Source of the DNA: JAYOEY01 sp038120295 | GTDB taxonomy: Bacteria > Pseudomonadota > Alphaproteobacteria > MPNO01 > UBA2964 | NCBI GenBank assembly: GCA_038120295.1 | Contig: JAYOLL010000015.1 | Location: forward strand, 13,004-77,003 | DNA: 64,000 nt | Direction: 5' to 3' | Part shown: in pieces, positions 35,563 to 49,225 of the stretch | Numbering within the stretch: position 1 is the stretch's first letter | How the letters are laid out: every line of letters begins with the position of its first letter | The notes under the pieces: generated by a model | The model's database searches: none | Told to the model about the DNA's origin: nothing | The model's input: only the letters and a program-made list of their open reading frames with translations | Made by a program: the position numbers and the translations under genes

Positions 35563-37965
35563 TCAGGGGTTTCCTCCGGGTCGGTCGCGATTGACGATAT
35601 CGTTCAGCACCCTGCCTGACAACCGGTACCAGTCAGCGGCAATTGCCAGCAGCTTGTCGAGATTCGTGTCGAGATTGACGTTGATCTGAAACTTGCGACC
35701 GTCGGCGACTGCAGGGTTATTGCCGAGCGTCTGCAAAAGCACGACCGCCTTGCCGTCGGGCGCCTTGTCGATGCTGGCGCTGAGCGTCTCGTAAGAGAAA
35801 TTTTCAAGCGCCTTCAGCATCAGTCCGACCTGTCGCCCGCCGCCCGCAAGCGCGCGATTGACGCTCTCTGATTTGAGCCGCAGGACGCCACCCTCTCGCG
35901 CCTTCAGCGTGCCGCCCGAAATGACCGTTTCAGTCCCGTTGAACCGGACCGGAATCTTCCCGTCGACCAGCCCGGAGGCGTCGAACTCGTCGAGCGCCTT
36001 AAGGCCCGGCACCTTCCCAAGCTGGACTCCGTCTATCTCGAGACTTGCCTCCGCGGTCTGCGTTTCGACATCCATATCGGACGCCGAAAAAACGATGCGC
36101 CCGCCGGCAATCGCTGCCGACGCCGGATCGATCGACAGCTTCCCCGACCGGTTCAGCGCGAACCGGACGGACGCGTCGGTCAGCGCGGCGCCGGCATCGA
36201 TCCGCGCCGCACGGAGCGTCTGGAACCCGTCAGTCGAGGGCGGAAAGAGACTGTCGAAAACGATCGTGCCACCGATACCCTGGGCTCGGAATTTGTCGAG
36301 CCTGCCGCCGACTCCGTCGACTCTGACCGTCCCCCGGCCGGACAGGACGCCGCCCTGCCAGTCGAGACTGACGCCGCCGCCGATTTTTCCGGCAATATCA
36401 GTAAATGGCCGAAGCGCAGGGAACTCGGTCGTCGGCCACAGCCCGCCGGGGCCCAGCCTGATGTCCGGAACGCGAAGATCGAGCCGTACGTTACCGTGCC
36501 TTGCGTCGCGATACCCCGATACCTTCAACAGGTCCCTGACCCCGAGAGCCCTGATATCGCTCTCGAACGTCACGAATTTCTGCGAATGCCGTACCTTGCC
36601 CCGAAACGAAACGGGACCGATATCCGGACCGGGTCCGGTGTGGCGCAGCGACCAGCCCCAGACGTGCGCTTCCGGCACTCTCAGGCCCGGGCCGGTGGTC
36701 ATCCGGATGCGCAACCGTTCGATATCGAACGCCCGGTCGCCGACCCGTACGCCGGGATTGCGAAGGTTGATCTGGCCCCGATAGGAAAGTTCAGGAGAAA
36801 CTTCTCCAGAGACCCGGACCCTGCCGGGACGAAGGGTAACCGGCGGATCGCCAACCGTCTGCAGCTGTTGGACCTGAACCGACAGGTCATGCCAGAAGGC
36901 CGGTCGCGCCCTGGCGTCCTCCCGCGGTATGGATAGCGCCGTCGGACCGTCGACCGACACTTCAAACCGTGCGGCTGAGGCAGCGTCCGCAACCCGTAAG
37001 CCGAGAAGGGAAAGGCGGGCCCTTTCGTCCAGTTCGATGGCAATCCGCCGTTTGTCGATATCGAACCGGAACGGCAACGACGCGCTGGCGCTGCGGGCGG
37101 TTGCGCCCGCGGCAATCAGCTTCCCGGCATTCAGGGCCACCGCACCCTGTCCGCTCGAAATCGAGAACCGGCCTGCGAGAGAGACCTCCAGATCGTGCGC
37201 CAGAAACTCTCCGCCATACGCTATCGACTTCGCCGAAAGGCGGGCCGGCTCGCCAAACGCGAGGCTGGCATCCTTGCCGGCGACAGTCCCCGAAACGGCT
37301 ATATCCGCGGCCAGCCCCTTTACACTCGTTTCGCCTGAGGTGAGCGCGTCAGCCGATGCCGTTGCCCTGCCGGACAGGGCCCAGCTGTCCGGCATATGCC
37401 GCAGAAGCTTGCCCTCGAACGACAGGGATGCAGCACCGAACGGCTCTTCAGCCATGACCGTGAGGCGCAATCCGAGCCTGTCCGGCGTTTCAGGAGAGAG
37501 GCGGGCGTTTCCTCGAAGATTGCCCTCAGCCGATTGAATGCTGGCGCGCTCGATGTCGATGCGGGGCAGGCGTTCCAGCGTGAAAGCGCCGCCGCCGCCG
37601 TCCGTCTTCCGGATTTTCAGACGGTCGAGATCGACCGCGAGACCGACGATCCTTACCCGCTCGACCCGACCCTCCATCAGCCCCTGCAGGGAGTAGTCGA
37701 GATCGAGCCGTTCGACTGAGCCCTGGTCGCCGGCGGAAATGCCGGTCACCGTCAGCCCGTCCAGATCGAGCCGTTCGATCCGTAATTCAGGCTCGGGGAA
37801 ACCGGCCTTGACGATCTGATGCCGGACGACGGCCTCGACGATTTCGATGCGGAACAGAATCGCTGCCCCGACCGCGCTGATGAGGAACAGCAGCGCAAGG
37901 CCGCCCCAGCGCATCAGCCCTGAAGCGCGCCTTCCCGTTCCAACCTCTGGTCCATCGTCGGGCAT
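35563..37965 (-). CDS. YdbH-family AsmA-like intermembrane lipid transport protein
   Basis: 800 aa. One N-terminal membrane anchor (about 19-40) precedes a long beta-rich periplasmic body with repeated LDLDGLTVTG-like strands, as in the AsmA-like YdbH/TamB/YhdP group that forms lipid-conducting grooves. The C-terminus contains YETLSASIDKAPDGKAVVLL and NNPAVADGRKFQINVNLDTN, matching the YdbH/DUF748-like domain. First gene of the ydbH-ynbE-ydbL unit, whose complete conservation supports the assignment. Confidence 0.88.
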   Translation of the reverse strand: MPDDGPEVGTGRRASGLMRWGGLALLFLISAVGAAILFRIEIVEAVVRHQIVKAGFPEPELRIERLDLDGLTVTGISAGDQGSVERLDLDYSLQGLMEGRVERVRIVGLAVDLDRLKIRKTDGGGGAFTLERLPRIDIERASIQSAEGNLRGNARLSPETPDRLGLRLTVMAEEPFGAASLSFEGKLLRHMPDSWALSGRATASADALTSGETSVKGLAADIAVSGTVAGKDASLAFGEPARLSAKSIAYGGEFLAHDLEVSLAGRFSISSGQGAVALNAGKLIAAGATARSASASLPFRFDIDKRRIAIELDERARLSLLGLRVADAASAARFEVSVDGPTALSIPREDARARPAFWHDLSVQVQQLQTVGDPPVTLRPGRVRVSGEVSPELSYRGQINLRNPGVRVGDRAFDIERLRIRMTTGPGLRVPEAHVWGWSLRHTGPGPDIGPVSFRGKVRHSQKFVTFESDIRALGVRDLLKVSGYRDARHGNVRLDLRVPDIRLGPGGLWPTTEFPALRPFTDIAGKIGGGVSLDWQGGVLSGRGTVRVDGVGGRLDKFRAQGIGGTIVFDSLFPPSTDGFQTLRAARIDAGAALTDASVRFALNRSGKLSIDPASAAIAGGRIVFSASDMDVETQTAEASLEIDGVQLGKVPGLKALDEFDASGLVDGKIPVRFNGTETVISGGTLKAREGGVLRLKSESVNRALAGGGRQVGLMLKALENFSYETLSASIDKAPDGKAVVLLQTLGNNPAVADGRKFQINVNLDTNLDKLLAIAADWYRLSGRVLNDIVNRDRPGGNP

Positions 37966-38004
37966 CGCTTCCTGTGCATGGACCGCCGGCCTTCCCGCCG
38001 AATG

Positions 38005-40098
38005 CTACGCGCGGGCGCCGACCTCGATAACCAGATCGCCGAACGGATCCACCGTTACACGGTCGCCCGGCATGAGTACCGTCGTCGACGCATGTTCCTC
38101 GATCAGGGCCGGCCCGTCGATAACATTTCCGGCCAGCAGCGCATCGCGCGCAAAGGTCGGCGTATCGACGAAGTCTCCGACATCGTTGAAATAGACCGGG
38201 CGGTCGCCGCGTGCCGCATCCGCAGACGGCGTCGCATCGCCGGCGGCGACGGTTTCCTGCGGCGGCTTCTTCATGACACCCGTGACGGTGGAGCGCAGGC
38301 TGACGATTTCCGCCTTCTCCGCCGGAGCGGACGTGCCGTAGCGCAGCTCGTGCATGTCGTCGAACAGCTTTTTGATGGCGTCCCGATCCTGGGCGGCAAA
38401 CAGTTCCGTGGGCAGGTCGACCGTCACCGCGTGTTCCTGTCCGACATACCGCATGTCGGCGGCGCGCTTCACCGTGACCGCCTCGGGCGATACCGACGCC
38501 GCCTCGATAGCGGCGCACCCCTCGTTTTCCATCTCGCCGTAGACGCGCTCGACCTCGTCGAACGGCGCATCGTCCAGCGGCGTAAACCAGGTGCGGACAT
38601 AGTCGTAGCGCAGATCGGAAAACAGCATACCGAAAGCCGAGAAGACGCCGGGCGCGCGCGGGATGATGACCTTGCGAATGCCGAGCTCGCGCGCCACGGC
38701 GGACGCATGCAGCGGCCCTGCGCCGCCGTAGGCGACCAGAGCGAAATCGCCGACATCGAGCCCGCGCTCCGTCGTCACGCCCTTGACCGCGTAGGACATC
38801 GCGGTGGTCGCGATGCGCAGGATTCCGTCTGCTGCGGCCGTAACCTCCATCCCCAGCGGGTCGGCGAGCTTGTCCTTCATCACCTTCTCGGCAGCGGCAA
38901 CATCCAGCGTCATCTCGCCGCCGAGGAACCGGTCGGCGCCAAGCCGGCCGAGCAGCAGGTTCGCGTCGGTCACGGTGGGATTTTCGCCACCCTGCCCGTA
39001 GCAGGCCGGGCCGGGCACAGCGCTTGCGCTCTGCGGTCCGACGCGCAGCGCGCCGTTTTCATCGACCCGCGCGATGGAGCCGCCGCCGGCGGAGACCTCG
39101 AAAATATCCATCATGGCGATCTGCACCGGCAGCGCCTTCTCGTAGCCGCCGAGCAGCGCGGTGCCGGTGGTCAGCGCCTCACCCTTATAGATCACGCCGG
39201 CCTTGGCGGTGGTGCCGCCCATGTCGAAGGCAATGGCGTTTTCGAGCCCCAGCGCGCTGCACAGCGCCTGCGTCCCGATGACGCCCGCCGCCGGGCCCGA
39301 TTCCAGCATGCGGATGCAGTAGCTGCGCGCTTCCTCGGCCTCGTACAGCCCGCCGGTCGACTGCACGACCAGGAACGAGCCGTCGAACCCGGCATCGCGC
39401 AGATGATCCTCGATGCCCTGGATATAGGTCCGGACGCGCGGGCCGATATAGGCGTTGGCCACCACGGTCGAGGTCCGTTCGAACTCGCGATATTCCTGCG
39501 ACAGCTCGTGCGAGGCGGAGACGAACAGGTTCGGGTAGGTCTCTTCCAGGAACTTCCTGGCGCGGATTTCGTGATCCGGGTTGCGGTAGCAGTGGAGGAA
39601 CAGGATCGCCACCGCCTCGATCCCCAGATCGTCGATTTGCCTGCCGAGTTCGGCCAGATGCGCCTCGTCCAGAGGCGTCCTGATCTCGCCCGAGGCCAGC
39701 ATGCGTTCCTTGGCCTCGAAGCGCAGCGCGCGCTCGACCAGCGGTTCGTGCTTCTGGAAGAACAGATTGTAGGAATCGGGCCGGTTGATGCGACCGATCT
39801 CGTAAACGTCGCGGAAACCTTCGGTGGTGATCAGCGCCGTCTTCGCGCCGGTACGCTCGAGGATCGTGTTGATGGCCACCGTCGAGCCATGCAGGAACAG
39901 CCCGGCGGAGGCGAAATCGGTACCGGCGCGCGTGACCCCGCCTTCGATTCCGTCGACCAGCCGGTCGGGCGTGGACAGCACCTTGCCGAGCAGCAGCGAG
40001 CCGGTTTCCTCGTCGAACGCGGCAACGTCCGTGAAGGTGCCGCCGATATCGGCGGCGAGCCGGATACGTGATTTCTCTGAACTGTCACCGTCGGGCAT
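38005..40098 (-). CDS. hyuA: Hydantoinase/oxoprolinase family protein, A subunit
   Basis: 697 aa. The N-terminal actin-like ATPase motif is LAADIGGTFTDVAAFDEETG (about 14-33); GLFLHGSTVAINTILERTGA and later FDMGGTTAKAGVIYKGE (second phosphate-binding loop) also fit. HyuA-type subunits pair with HyuB for ATP-dependent ring opening of hydantoins or 5-oxoproline, or act in acetone/acetophenone carboxylases. The 70-nt gap to the upstream hyuB gene and the same strand suggest one operon. Confidence 0.92.
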   Translation of the reverse strand: MPDGDSSEKSRIRLAADIGGTFTDVAAFDEETGSLLLGKVLSTPDRLVDGIEGGVTRAGTDFASAGLFLHGSTVAINTILERTGAKTALITTEGFRDVYEIGRINRPDSYNLFFQKHEPLVERALRFEAKERMLASGEIRTPLDEAHLAELGRQIDDLGIEAVAILFLHCYRNPDHEIRARKFLEETYPNLFVSASHELSQEYREFERTSTVVANAYIGPRVRTYIQGIEDHLRDAGFDGSFLVVQSTGGLYEAEEARSYCIRMLESGPAAGVIGTQALCSALGLENAIAFDMGGTTAKAGVIYKGEALTTGTALLGGYEKALPVQIAMMDIFEVSAGGGSIARVDENGALRVGPQSASAVPGPACYGQGGENPTVTDANLLLGRLGADRFLGGEMTLDVAAAEKVMKDKLADPLGMEVTAAADGILRIATTAMSYAVKGVTTERGLDVGDFALVAYGGAGPLHASAVARELGIRKVIIPRAPGVFSAFGMLFSDLRYDYVRTWFTPLDDAPFDEVERVYGEMENEGCAAIEAASVSPEAVTVKRAADMRYVGQEHAVTVDLPTELFAAQDRDAIKKLFDDMHELRYGTSAPAEKAEIVSLRSTVTGVMKKPPQETVAAGDATPSADAARGDRPVYFNDVGDFVDTPTFARDALLAGNVIDGPALIEEHASTTVLMPGDRVTVDPFGDLVIEVGARA

Positions 40099-40167
40099 TG
40101 ATTTTCCTGCGCTAAAGTTTGCTGCGTTCGAAGCCGTGCCTGTTCTAGCGGGAATGACCGAAAATTT

Positions 40168-41922
40168 CTACGCGGCGGCGAGTTGCGCGCGCAGCCGCTC
40201 GGTTTCGTCCTCGATTATCGCCAGCGTTTCGGCGTCCAGCGCCACGCCATACTCGTCCCGCGCGGCATCGAGAGACACATAGCCCTGCCGAACATCCTCT
40301 CGGACCTTCGCCGCCGGGCGCTCCCAGGGCGGGCCGAACCCGCCGCCCCCGCCGGCGCGGATGCGCACCATGTCGCCACCGGACAGCCGCGCAGTGAACA
40401 CCTTGGCGTTGACGGTGTCCTTGCGCTCCTCGCCGTCAACTTCGAGTTCGACCTCGTTGCCATTACCGTCGAGCCCGCCTTCGAGCCCCCAGGGCTTGCA
40501 GTTCATGCGCTCGATCCGGGTCGACACGGTAAGCGGCTTGAGCAGCCGCACGTCGGACCGGATGCCGAGCCCGCCGCGCTGTCGCCCGGCCCCGCCGGAA
40601 TCGGCGATCAGCCCGTAATTCTCGTACATCACGGGGTATTTGACCTCCATCAGCTCGACCGGGCTGTTATGGGTGTCGCCGTCATTGATGCAGACCGTGG
40701 CGCTGACCCCGTCTTCCGTCATCTTCGCGCCCCAGCCGCCGCCGATGGGGCCGGTGGAGGTGATCACCATGCGGCCCTCGTCCGGCAGGAAACCGAACAG
40801 GGTAGCATTGCCGAGATCGGCGAAATGGCCGGCGATCACACGGTCGGGGATGGCGGGAGCCAGCGCCTTGAAAATCGTGTCCACCACCGTCATCGGGATG
40901 GTCATCCAGCTGCGCATCGGCGCGGGGCGGACGGCGGAGACCACGCGGCCCGGCGGGTTGATGACGTCGAGCGAGCGGAAGCTGCCCTCGTTGATCGGGT
41001 AGTCGGTCGGCGACGTGATGCATTTATAGGCGACCTGCGACGCGCCGTAGCCGGTCGTCGGGCCGGAATTGTAGAACCCACGCACCTGCGGCGAAACATC
41101 GGTCAGATCGACCGTCATCCGGTCGCCCTCGACGAGTACCTTCACCCCGATAGGAATGTGCTTGCCGATATCGACCCCGTCGTCATCCATGTAGGATTCC
41201 GCCCTGTAGGTCCCGTCGGGGATCGACAGCGTGCGCTCGCGCGCCGCCTTCTCCGACTGGTCCATGATGGCATCGATGGCGGCCAGCACCTCGTCCTGCC
41301 CGTACCGGTCCAAGAGCTCGCCAAACAGCCTGCCGCCCGTGTTGACGGCGGTGAGCTGCGCCCGCAGATCGCCCATCGCCTGTTTCGGCAGGTGGACGTT
41401 CATCATGATGATATCGACCAGGTCCTGGTTGATCTCGCCCTTGCGCTGCAGCTTGAGGATCGGGATCTGCAGCCCTTCGGAATAGATATCGGTCGTCACC
41501 CCGCCGATCGCGCCGCCGATTGTCAGCCAGTGCGCCATGCAGACCGAAAAGGCGACCAGCTTTCCTTCGTGAAAGATCGGCAGGCTCAGCGTGACATGGT
41601 TGAGGTGGCTGCCGGTGATATAGCCGTCATTGGTGACGAGGATGTCGCCCGGCTCGATCCGGTCATAACCGAAATGCTCGATCTTGGCCTTGAGCGTTTC
41701 CGCCATGCCGCGGATGAACATCGGCAGGCCGAGCCCGATAGAGACCGTCTCACCCTTCGCCGTGAACAGCCCGGTGGTGAAGTCCAGCGCCTCGTAAATG
41801 ATGTGGTTGTAGGCGGTGCGCATGAGGTTGGTCTTCATTTCCTCGGTCACCGCGATCACCCCGCTGCGCACGATTTCGGTGATCACGGGATCCGCCCGGC
41901 GGCCCGCCTGTTCGCTGCTCAT
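40168..41922 (-). CDS. hyuB: Hydantoinase/oxoprolinase family protein, B subunit (copy 1)
   Basis: 584 aa. Family hallmarks: VTEEMKTNLMRTAYNHIIYE (about 26-45), EPGDILVTNDGYITGSHLNH (about 92-111), GVTTDIYSEGLQIPILKL and a Gly-rich C-terminal AGGGGGFGPPWERP. It likely forms a complex with HyuA encoded just downstream. By eye it is about two-thirds identical to the second copy at 42499-44289, so the two are tandem paralogues. Substrate not determinable. Confidence 0.92.
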   Translation of the reverse strand: MSSEQAGRRADPVITEIVRSGVIAVTEEMKTNLMRTAYNHIIYEALDFTTGLFTAKGETVSIGLGLPMFIRGMAETLKAKIEHFGYDRIEPGDILVTNDGYITGSHLNHVTLSLPIFHEGKLVAFSVCMAHWLTIGGAIGGVTTDIYSEGLQIPILKLQRKGEINQDLVDIIMMNVHLPKQAMGDLRAQLTAVNTGGRLFGELLDRYGQDEVLAAIDAIMDQSEKAARERTLSIPDGTYRAESYMDDDGVDIGKHIPIGVKVLVEGDRMTVDLTDVSPQVRGFYNSGPTTGYGASQVAYKCITSPTDYPINEGSFRSLDVINPPGRVVSAVRPAPMRSWMTIPMTVVDTIFKALAPAIPDRVIAGHFADLGNATLFGFLPDEGRMVITSTGPIGGGWGAKMTEDGVSATVCINDGDTHNSPVELMEVKYPVMYENYGLIADSGGAGRQRGGLGIRSDVRLLKPLTVSTRIERMNCKPWGLEGGLDGNGNEVELEVDGEERKDTVNAKVFTARLSGGDMVRIRAGGGGGFGPPWERPAAKVREDVRQGYVSLDAARDEYGVALDAETLAIIEDETERLRAQLAAA

Positions 41923-42028
41923 GGTTCCGTCTCCAGAGGAAACTTTTCGACCCGCCAGAATTTTAGATCATGAAACGCATTCGTGGAATTGGCGGGGATT
42001 TCTGCTAGGCTCTTTCATGAAAGGGGGT

Positions 42029-42098
42029 CCGGCCCACTCCCCCACCCGGCCACCCATCAGGATACTCTCGTGGGTGGCCGGGTGGGGGAGTGGGCCGG
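42029..42098. repeat. Perfect 28-bp inverted repeat (hairpin repeat family, reverse copy)
   Basis: Arms at 42029-42056 and 42071-42098 are exact reverse complements, with the loop TCAGGATACTCTCG. The reverse complement of the loop shares AGTATCCT with the 6954-7028 copy, so this copy is inverted relative to it. The arms share CCCACCCGGCCACCCA. It lies upstream of a small plus-strand gene and of the divergent hyuB copy 1. Confidence 0.92.
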
Positions 42099-42138
42099 GG
42101 CGACACCGCGTAAGCGGTTCATGCTATAGGCGTGCAAT

Positions 42139-42339
42139 ATGACAGACGACCGCATCCAGTTCGGCGAGCAGGCCGCGCATCTGGCGTTTCAGAAACAGAT
42201 CGCGGAATTGCTGGAGCAGGCCGACATCACCGAGGAACAGCGCCAGCAATTCCTGATCGCCGCCACCTGCCCGTGCTGCGGCGCCGGCGGGCTGTCGCTC
42301 AGCCTGAACCTCAAGCCGGACGCCGCGCCGGGGTTTTGA
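42139..42339 (+). CDS. Small CxCC-motif protein, hypothetical
   Basis: 66 aa, family not recognised: a mostly helical acidic N-terminus (FQKQIAELLEQADITEEQRQ) then CPCCGAGGLSLSLNL. The cysteine group could bind zinc or be redox active, but one such cluster is too few for a full zinc site unless the protein dimerises. Codon use is like the neighbours (GC-rich third positions). No clear ribosome-binding site. It is the only plus-strand gene inside the hyu region, flanked by the 28-bp hairpin and a GTCATCCCGG-type element. Confidence 0.6.
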   Translation: MTDDRIQFGEQAAHLAFQKQIAELLEQADITEEQRQQFLIAATCPCCGAGGLSLSLNLKPDAAPGF

Positions 42340-42368
42340 GGCGCTTTCACTGCGTTCCAGTCTCAATT

Positions 42369-42487
42369 GTCATCCCGGACCTGATCCGGGATCCAGTGGA
42401 TGCTTGAGGCAGGCGATGGTCTGGATCCCGGGTCCCTGACTTCCTGTCCCAATCGAGGATCTGGAGAAAAGTCGCGCCCGGGATGAC
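42369..42487. repeat. GTCATCCCGG-type element with terminal inverted repeats (MITE-like)
   Basis: It begins GTCATCCCGGACCTGATCC and ends CCCGGGATGAC, so the ends are inverted repeats. Inside, GATCCGGGATCCAG and CTGGATCCCGGGTC are also inverted. About 119 nt, noncoding. Its first 28 nt are identical to 5922-5949. Placed in the gap between the small CxCC gene and the stop of hyuB copy 2. Confidence 0.75.
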
Positions 42488-42498
42488 CGGGGAGAGAG

Positions 42499-44289
42499 CT
42501 ATGCGCCCCCGGAAGACAAAGCCGCCCGCGCCTTCTCGGTCGCCGCTGAATCCGCCCGCATCGTTTCCTCGTCGATCACCACGCCGTAATACGATGACGC
42601 GGCCTCGACCGATACGTAGCCCTGCCGCACGTCGTTGACGACGGTTTCCACCGGGCGTTCCCACGGGTTGCCGAACCCGCCGCCGCCGCCGGAGCGCATG
42701 CGGTAGGCGTCGCCGGGTTTGAGGTTCACGGCGAAGACCTTGGCGTTGGGGAGGTCTTCTTCCCACTTGCCGTCGAGTTCGATCCCGACCTCGTTGCCAT
42801 GGGCCTCCATCCCGCCTTCGAGGCCCCAGGGGCGGCAATGGGCGCGTTCGCCGCGCGTGGTCAGGTTGAAGTCGGACAGCGCCTCGCAGGTATATTCGAT
42901 GCCGAGCCCGCCGCGGTTCCTGCCCGGTCCGCAGGAATCAGGGATCAGGGAATGGTTGCGGATCAGCATCGGGAAACGGTTCTCGGTCAGCTCGATCGGC
43001 GTGTTATGGGTGTCGCCGTCATTGAGGCACACCGTGGCCGACATGCCGTCCTCGTCCCGCTTCGCGCCCCAGCCGCCGCCGAGCGGGCCGGAGGAGCCGA
43101 GGAACAGCTTCTTTTCCTTCCGGTCGATACCGTGGAACATCGCCATGCCGAGATCGGCGTGGTGGCCGGCGATCACCCGGTCGGGGATGACGGGGGCGAG
43201 CGCCTTGAAGATGGTGTCGATCACCGTCATCGGGATGGTCATCCAGACCCGCATCGGCGCGGGCTTCACCGCGCTGACTACACGGCCGGGCGGGATGATG
43301 ACGTGGAGCGGGCGCAGGCTGCCGTCGTTTACCGGGTAATCGGTCGGCGACGTCAGGCATTTATAGGCCACCTGCGCGCAGCCATAGCCGGTAGTGATGC
43401 CGGAATTGTAGAACCCGCGCACCTGGTCGGAGACGTTGGAGAGATCCACCGTCATCTCGTCGCCCGCGACCGTCACCTTGACGCGGATGGGGATCCGCTT
43501 GCCGATATCGAGCCCGTCATCGTCCATGAAGGATTCGGCCTCGTAGACCCCGTCGGGGATGGTCAGCGTGCGGGCCCGGGCCGCAGCCTCCGACTGGTCC
43601 ATGATATTGCCGATGGCGTCCAGCACGGCGTCCTTGCCGTAGCGATCGAGCAGTTCAGTAAAGCCGGTCTCTCCCGTCTTTACCGCCGTGACCTGGGCGC
43701 GCAGGTCGCCCATCGCCCGGTCGGGGATATGGACGTTCATCTTGATGATTTCGAGCAGGTCCTGATTGACCTCGCCCGCCTTGTGGAGCTTCAGGATCGG
43801 CACCTGGAGCCCTTCGGAGTAGATATCGGTGGTCAGCCCGCCCAGCGCGCCGCCGATATCGAGCCAGTGCGCCATGCAGCAGGCGAAGGCGACGATTTCC
43901 CCGTCATGGAAGATCGGCAGGCTGAGCGTGATGTGGTTCAGATGGCTGCCGGTGATGTAGGCGTCGTTGGTGACCAGAATGTCGCCCGGTTCAATCCCGT
44001 CCGGGCCGAAATGCTCCAGCTTGGCCTTGAGCGTCGCCGCCATGCCACGGATGAACATCGGCAGGCCCAGACCGATGGAGATGGTCTCGCCTTCCGCGGT
44101 AAAAAGACCGACCGTGAAGTCCAGCGCCTCGTAAATGATGATGTTATAGGCGGTTCTCGTGAGGTTGGTCTTCATATTCTCTGTGACCGCCATCACACCG
44201 CTTCGTACGAGTTCGACCACTACCGGATCGATTTCCCGATTTTCATCCCGATTTTCAGGGGATTTAACCGGATTCCGGTCGCTTGCCAT
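42499..44289 (-). CDS. hyuB: Hydantoinase/oxoprolinase family protein, B subunit (copy 2)
   Basis: 596 aa from ATG 44289 (MASDRNPVKSPENRDENREI), with a charged N-terminal extension relative to copy 1. The body tracks copy 1 closely: VTENMKTNLTRTAYNIIIYE, EPGDILVTNDAYITGSHLNH, and the Gly-rich end RSGGGGGFGNPWERP. Repeat elements and a small opposite-strand gene now separate it from copy 1 and from hyuA. Either copy could serve the single hyuA; the divergence suggests different substrates rather than recent duplication. Confidence 0.92.
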   Translation of the reverse strand: MASDRNPVKSPENRDENREIDPVVVELVRSGVMAVTENMKTNLTRTAYNIIIYEALDFTVGLFTAEGETISIGLGLPMFIRGMAATLKAKLEHFGPDGIEPGDILVTNDAYITGSHLNHITLSLPIFHDGEIVAFACCMAHWLDIGGALGGLTTDIYSEGLQVPILKLHKAGEVNQDLLEIIKMNVHIPDRAMGDLRAQVTAVKTGETGFTELLDRYGKDAVLDAIGNIMDQSEAAARARTLTIPDGVYEAESFMDDDGLDIGKRIPIRVKVTVAGDEMTVDLSNVSDQVRGFYNSGITTGYGCAQVAYKCLTSPTDYPVNDGSLRPLHVIIPPGRVVSAVKPAPMRVWMTIPMTVIDTIFKALAPVIPDRVIAGHHADLGMAMFHGIDRKEKKLFLGSSGPLGGGWGAKRDEDGMSATVCLNDGDTHNTPIELTENRFPMLIRNHSLIPDSCGPGRNRGGLGIEYTCEALSDFNLTTRGERAHCRPWGLEGGMEAHGNEVGIELDGKWEEDLPNAKVFAVNLKPGDAYRMRSGGGGGFGNPWERPVETVVNDVRQGYVSVEAASSYYGVVIDEETMRADSAATEKARAALSSGGA

Positions 44290-44547
44290 TATGGATTTCC
44301 GTGCTATTTGAGGGTGTTGCGGACGGATCATAACTGCTATGAAGTGGCCGCAAAAGCGCCCCCGGCGAGGAATCTGTATATTTCTTGCTTAATCCTCTGT
44401 ATCCGCGGCCCTGACGCGGTATACTGGGGGGCTGTGGCATTTTTAGACGGGTGACGCCCTTCGGGCGGGCCTGCGCCACAAAGGAACGAATAACAACCAT
44501 CGGTCCGGACGCCCAAAGAGGCGCAGACCTGGGAGAGTCGGATAGTT

Positions 44548-49200
<4,653 letters not shown>

Positions 49201-49225
49201 AACACAGGACGTATTGGGGTAGATC

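Noticed and set aside
37978..40071. Long plus-strand frame antisense to hyuA
   Set aside because: Same length scale as hyuA, His/Arg/Gly-rich nonsense-like composition, no motif. Shadow of hyuA.
40183..41973. Long plus-strand frame antisense to hyuB copy 1
   Set aside because: Composition artefact opposite a clearly conserved protein gene.
44332..44547. TATACT box near 44429 as a gltB promoter
   Set aside because: No -35 element at a proper distance could be found, so a promoter call would be arbitrary.
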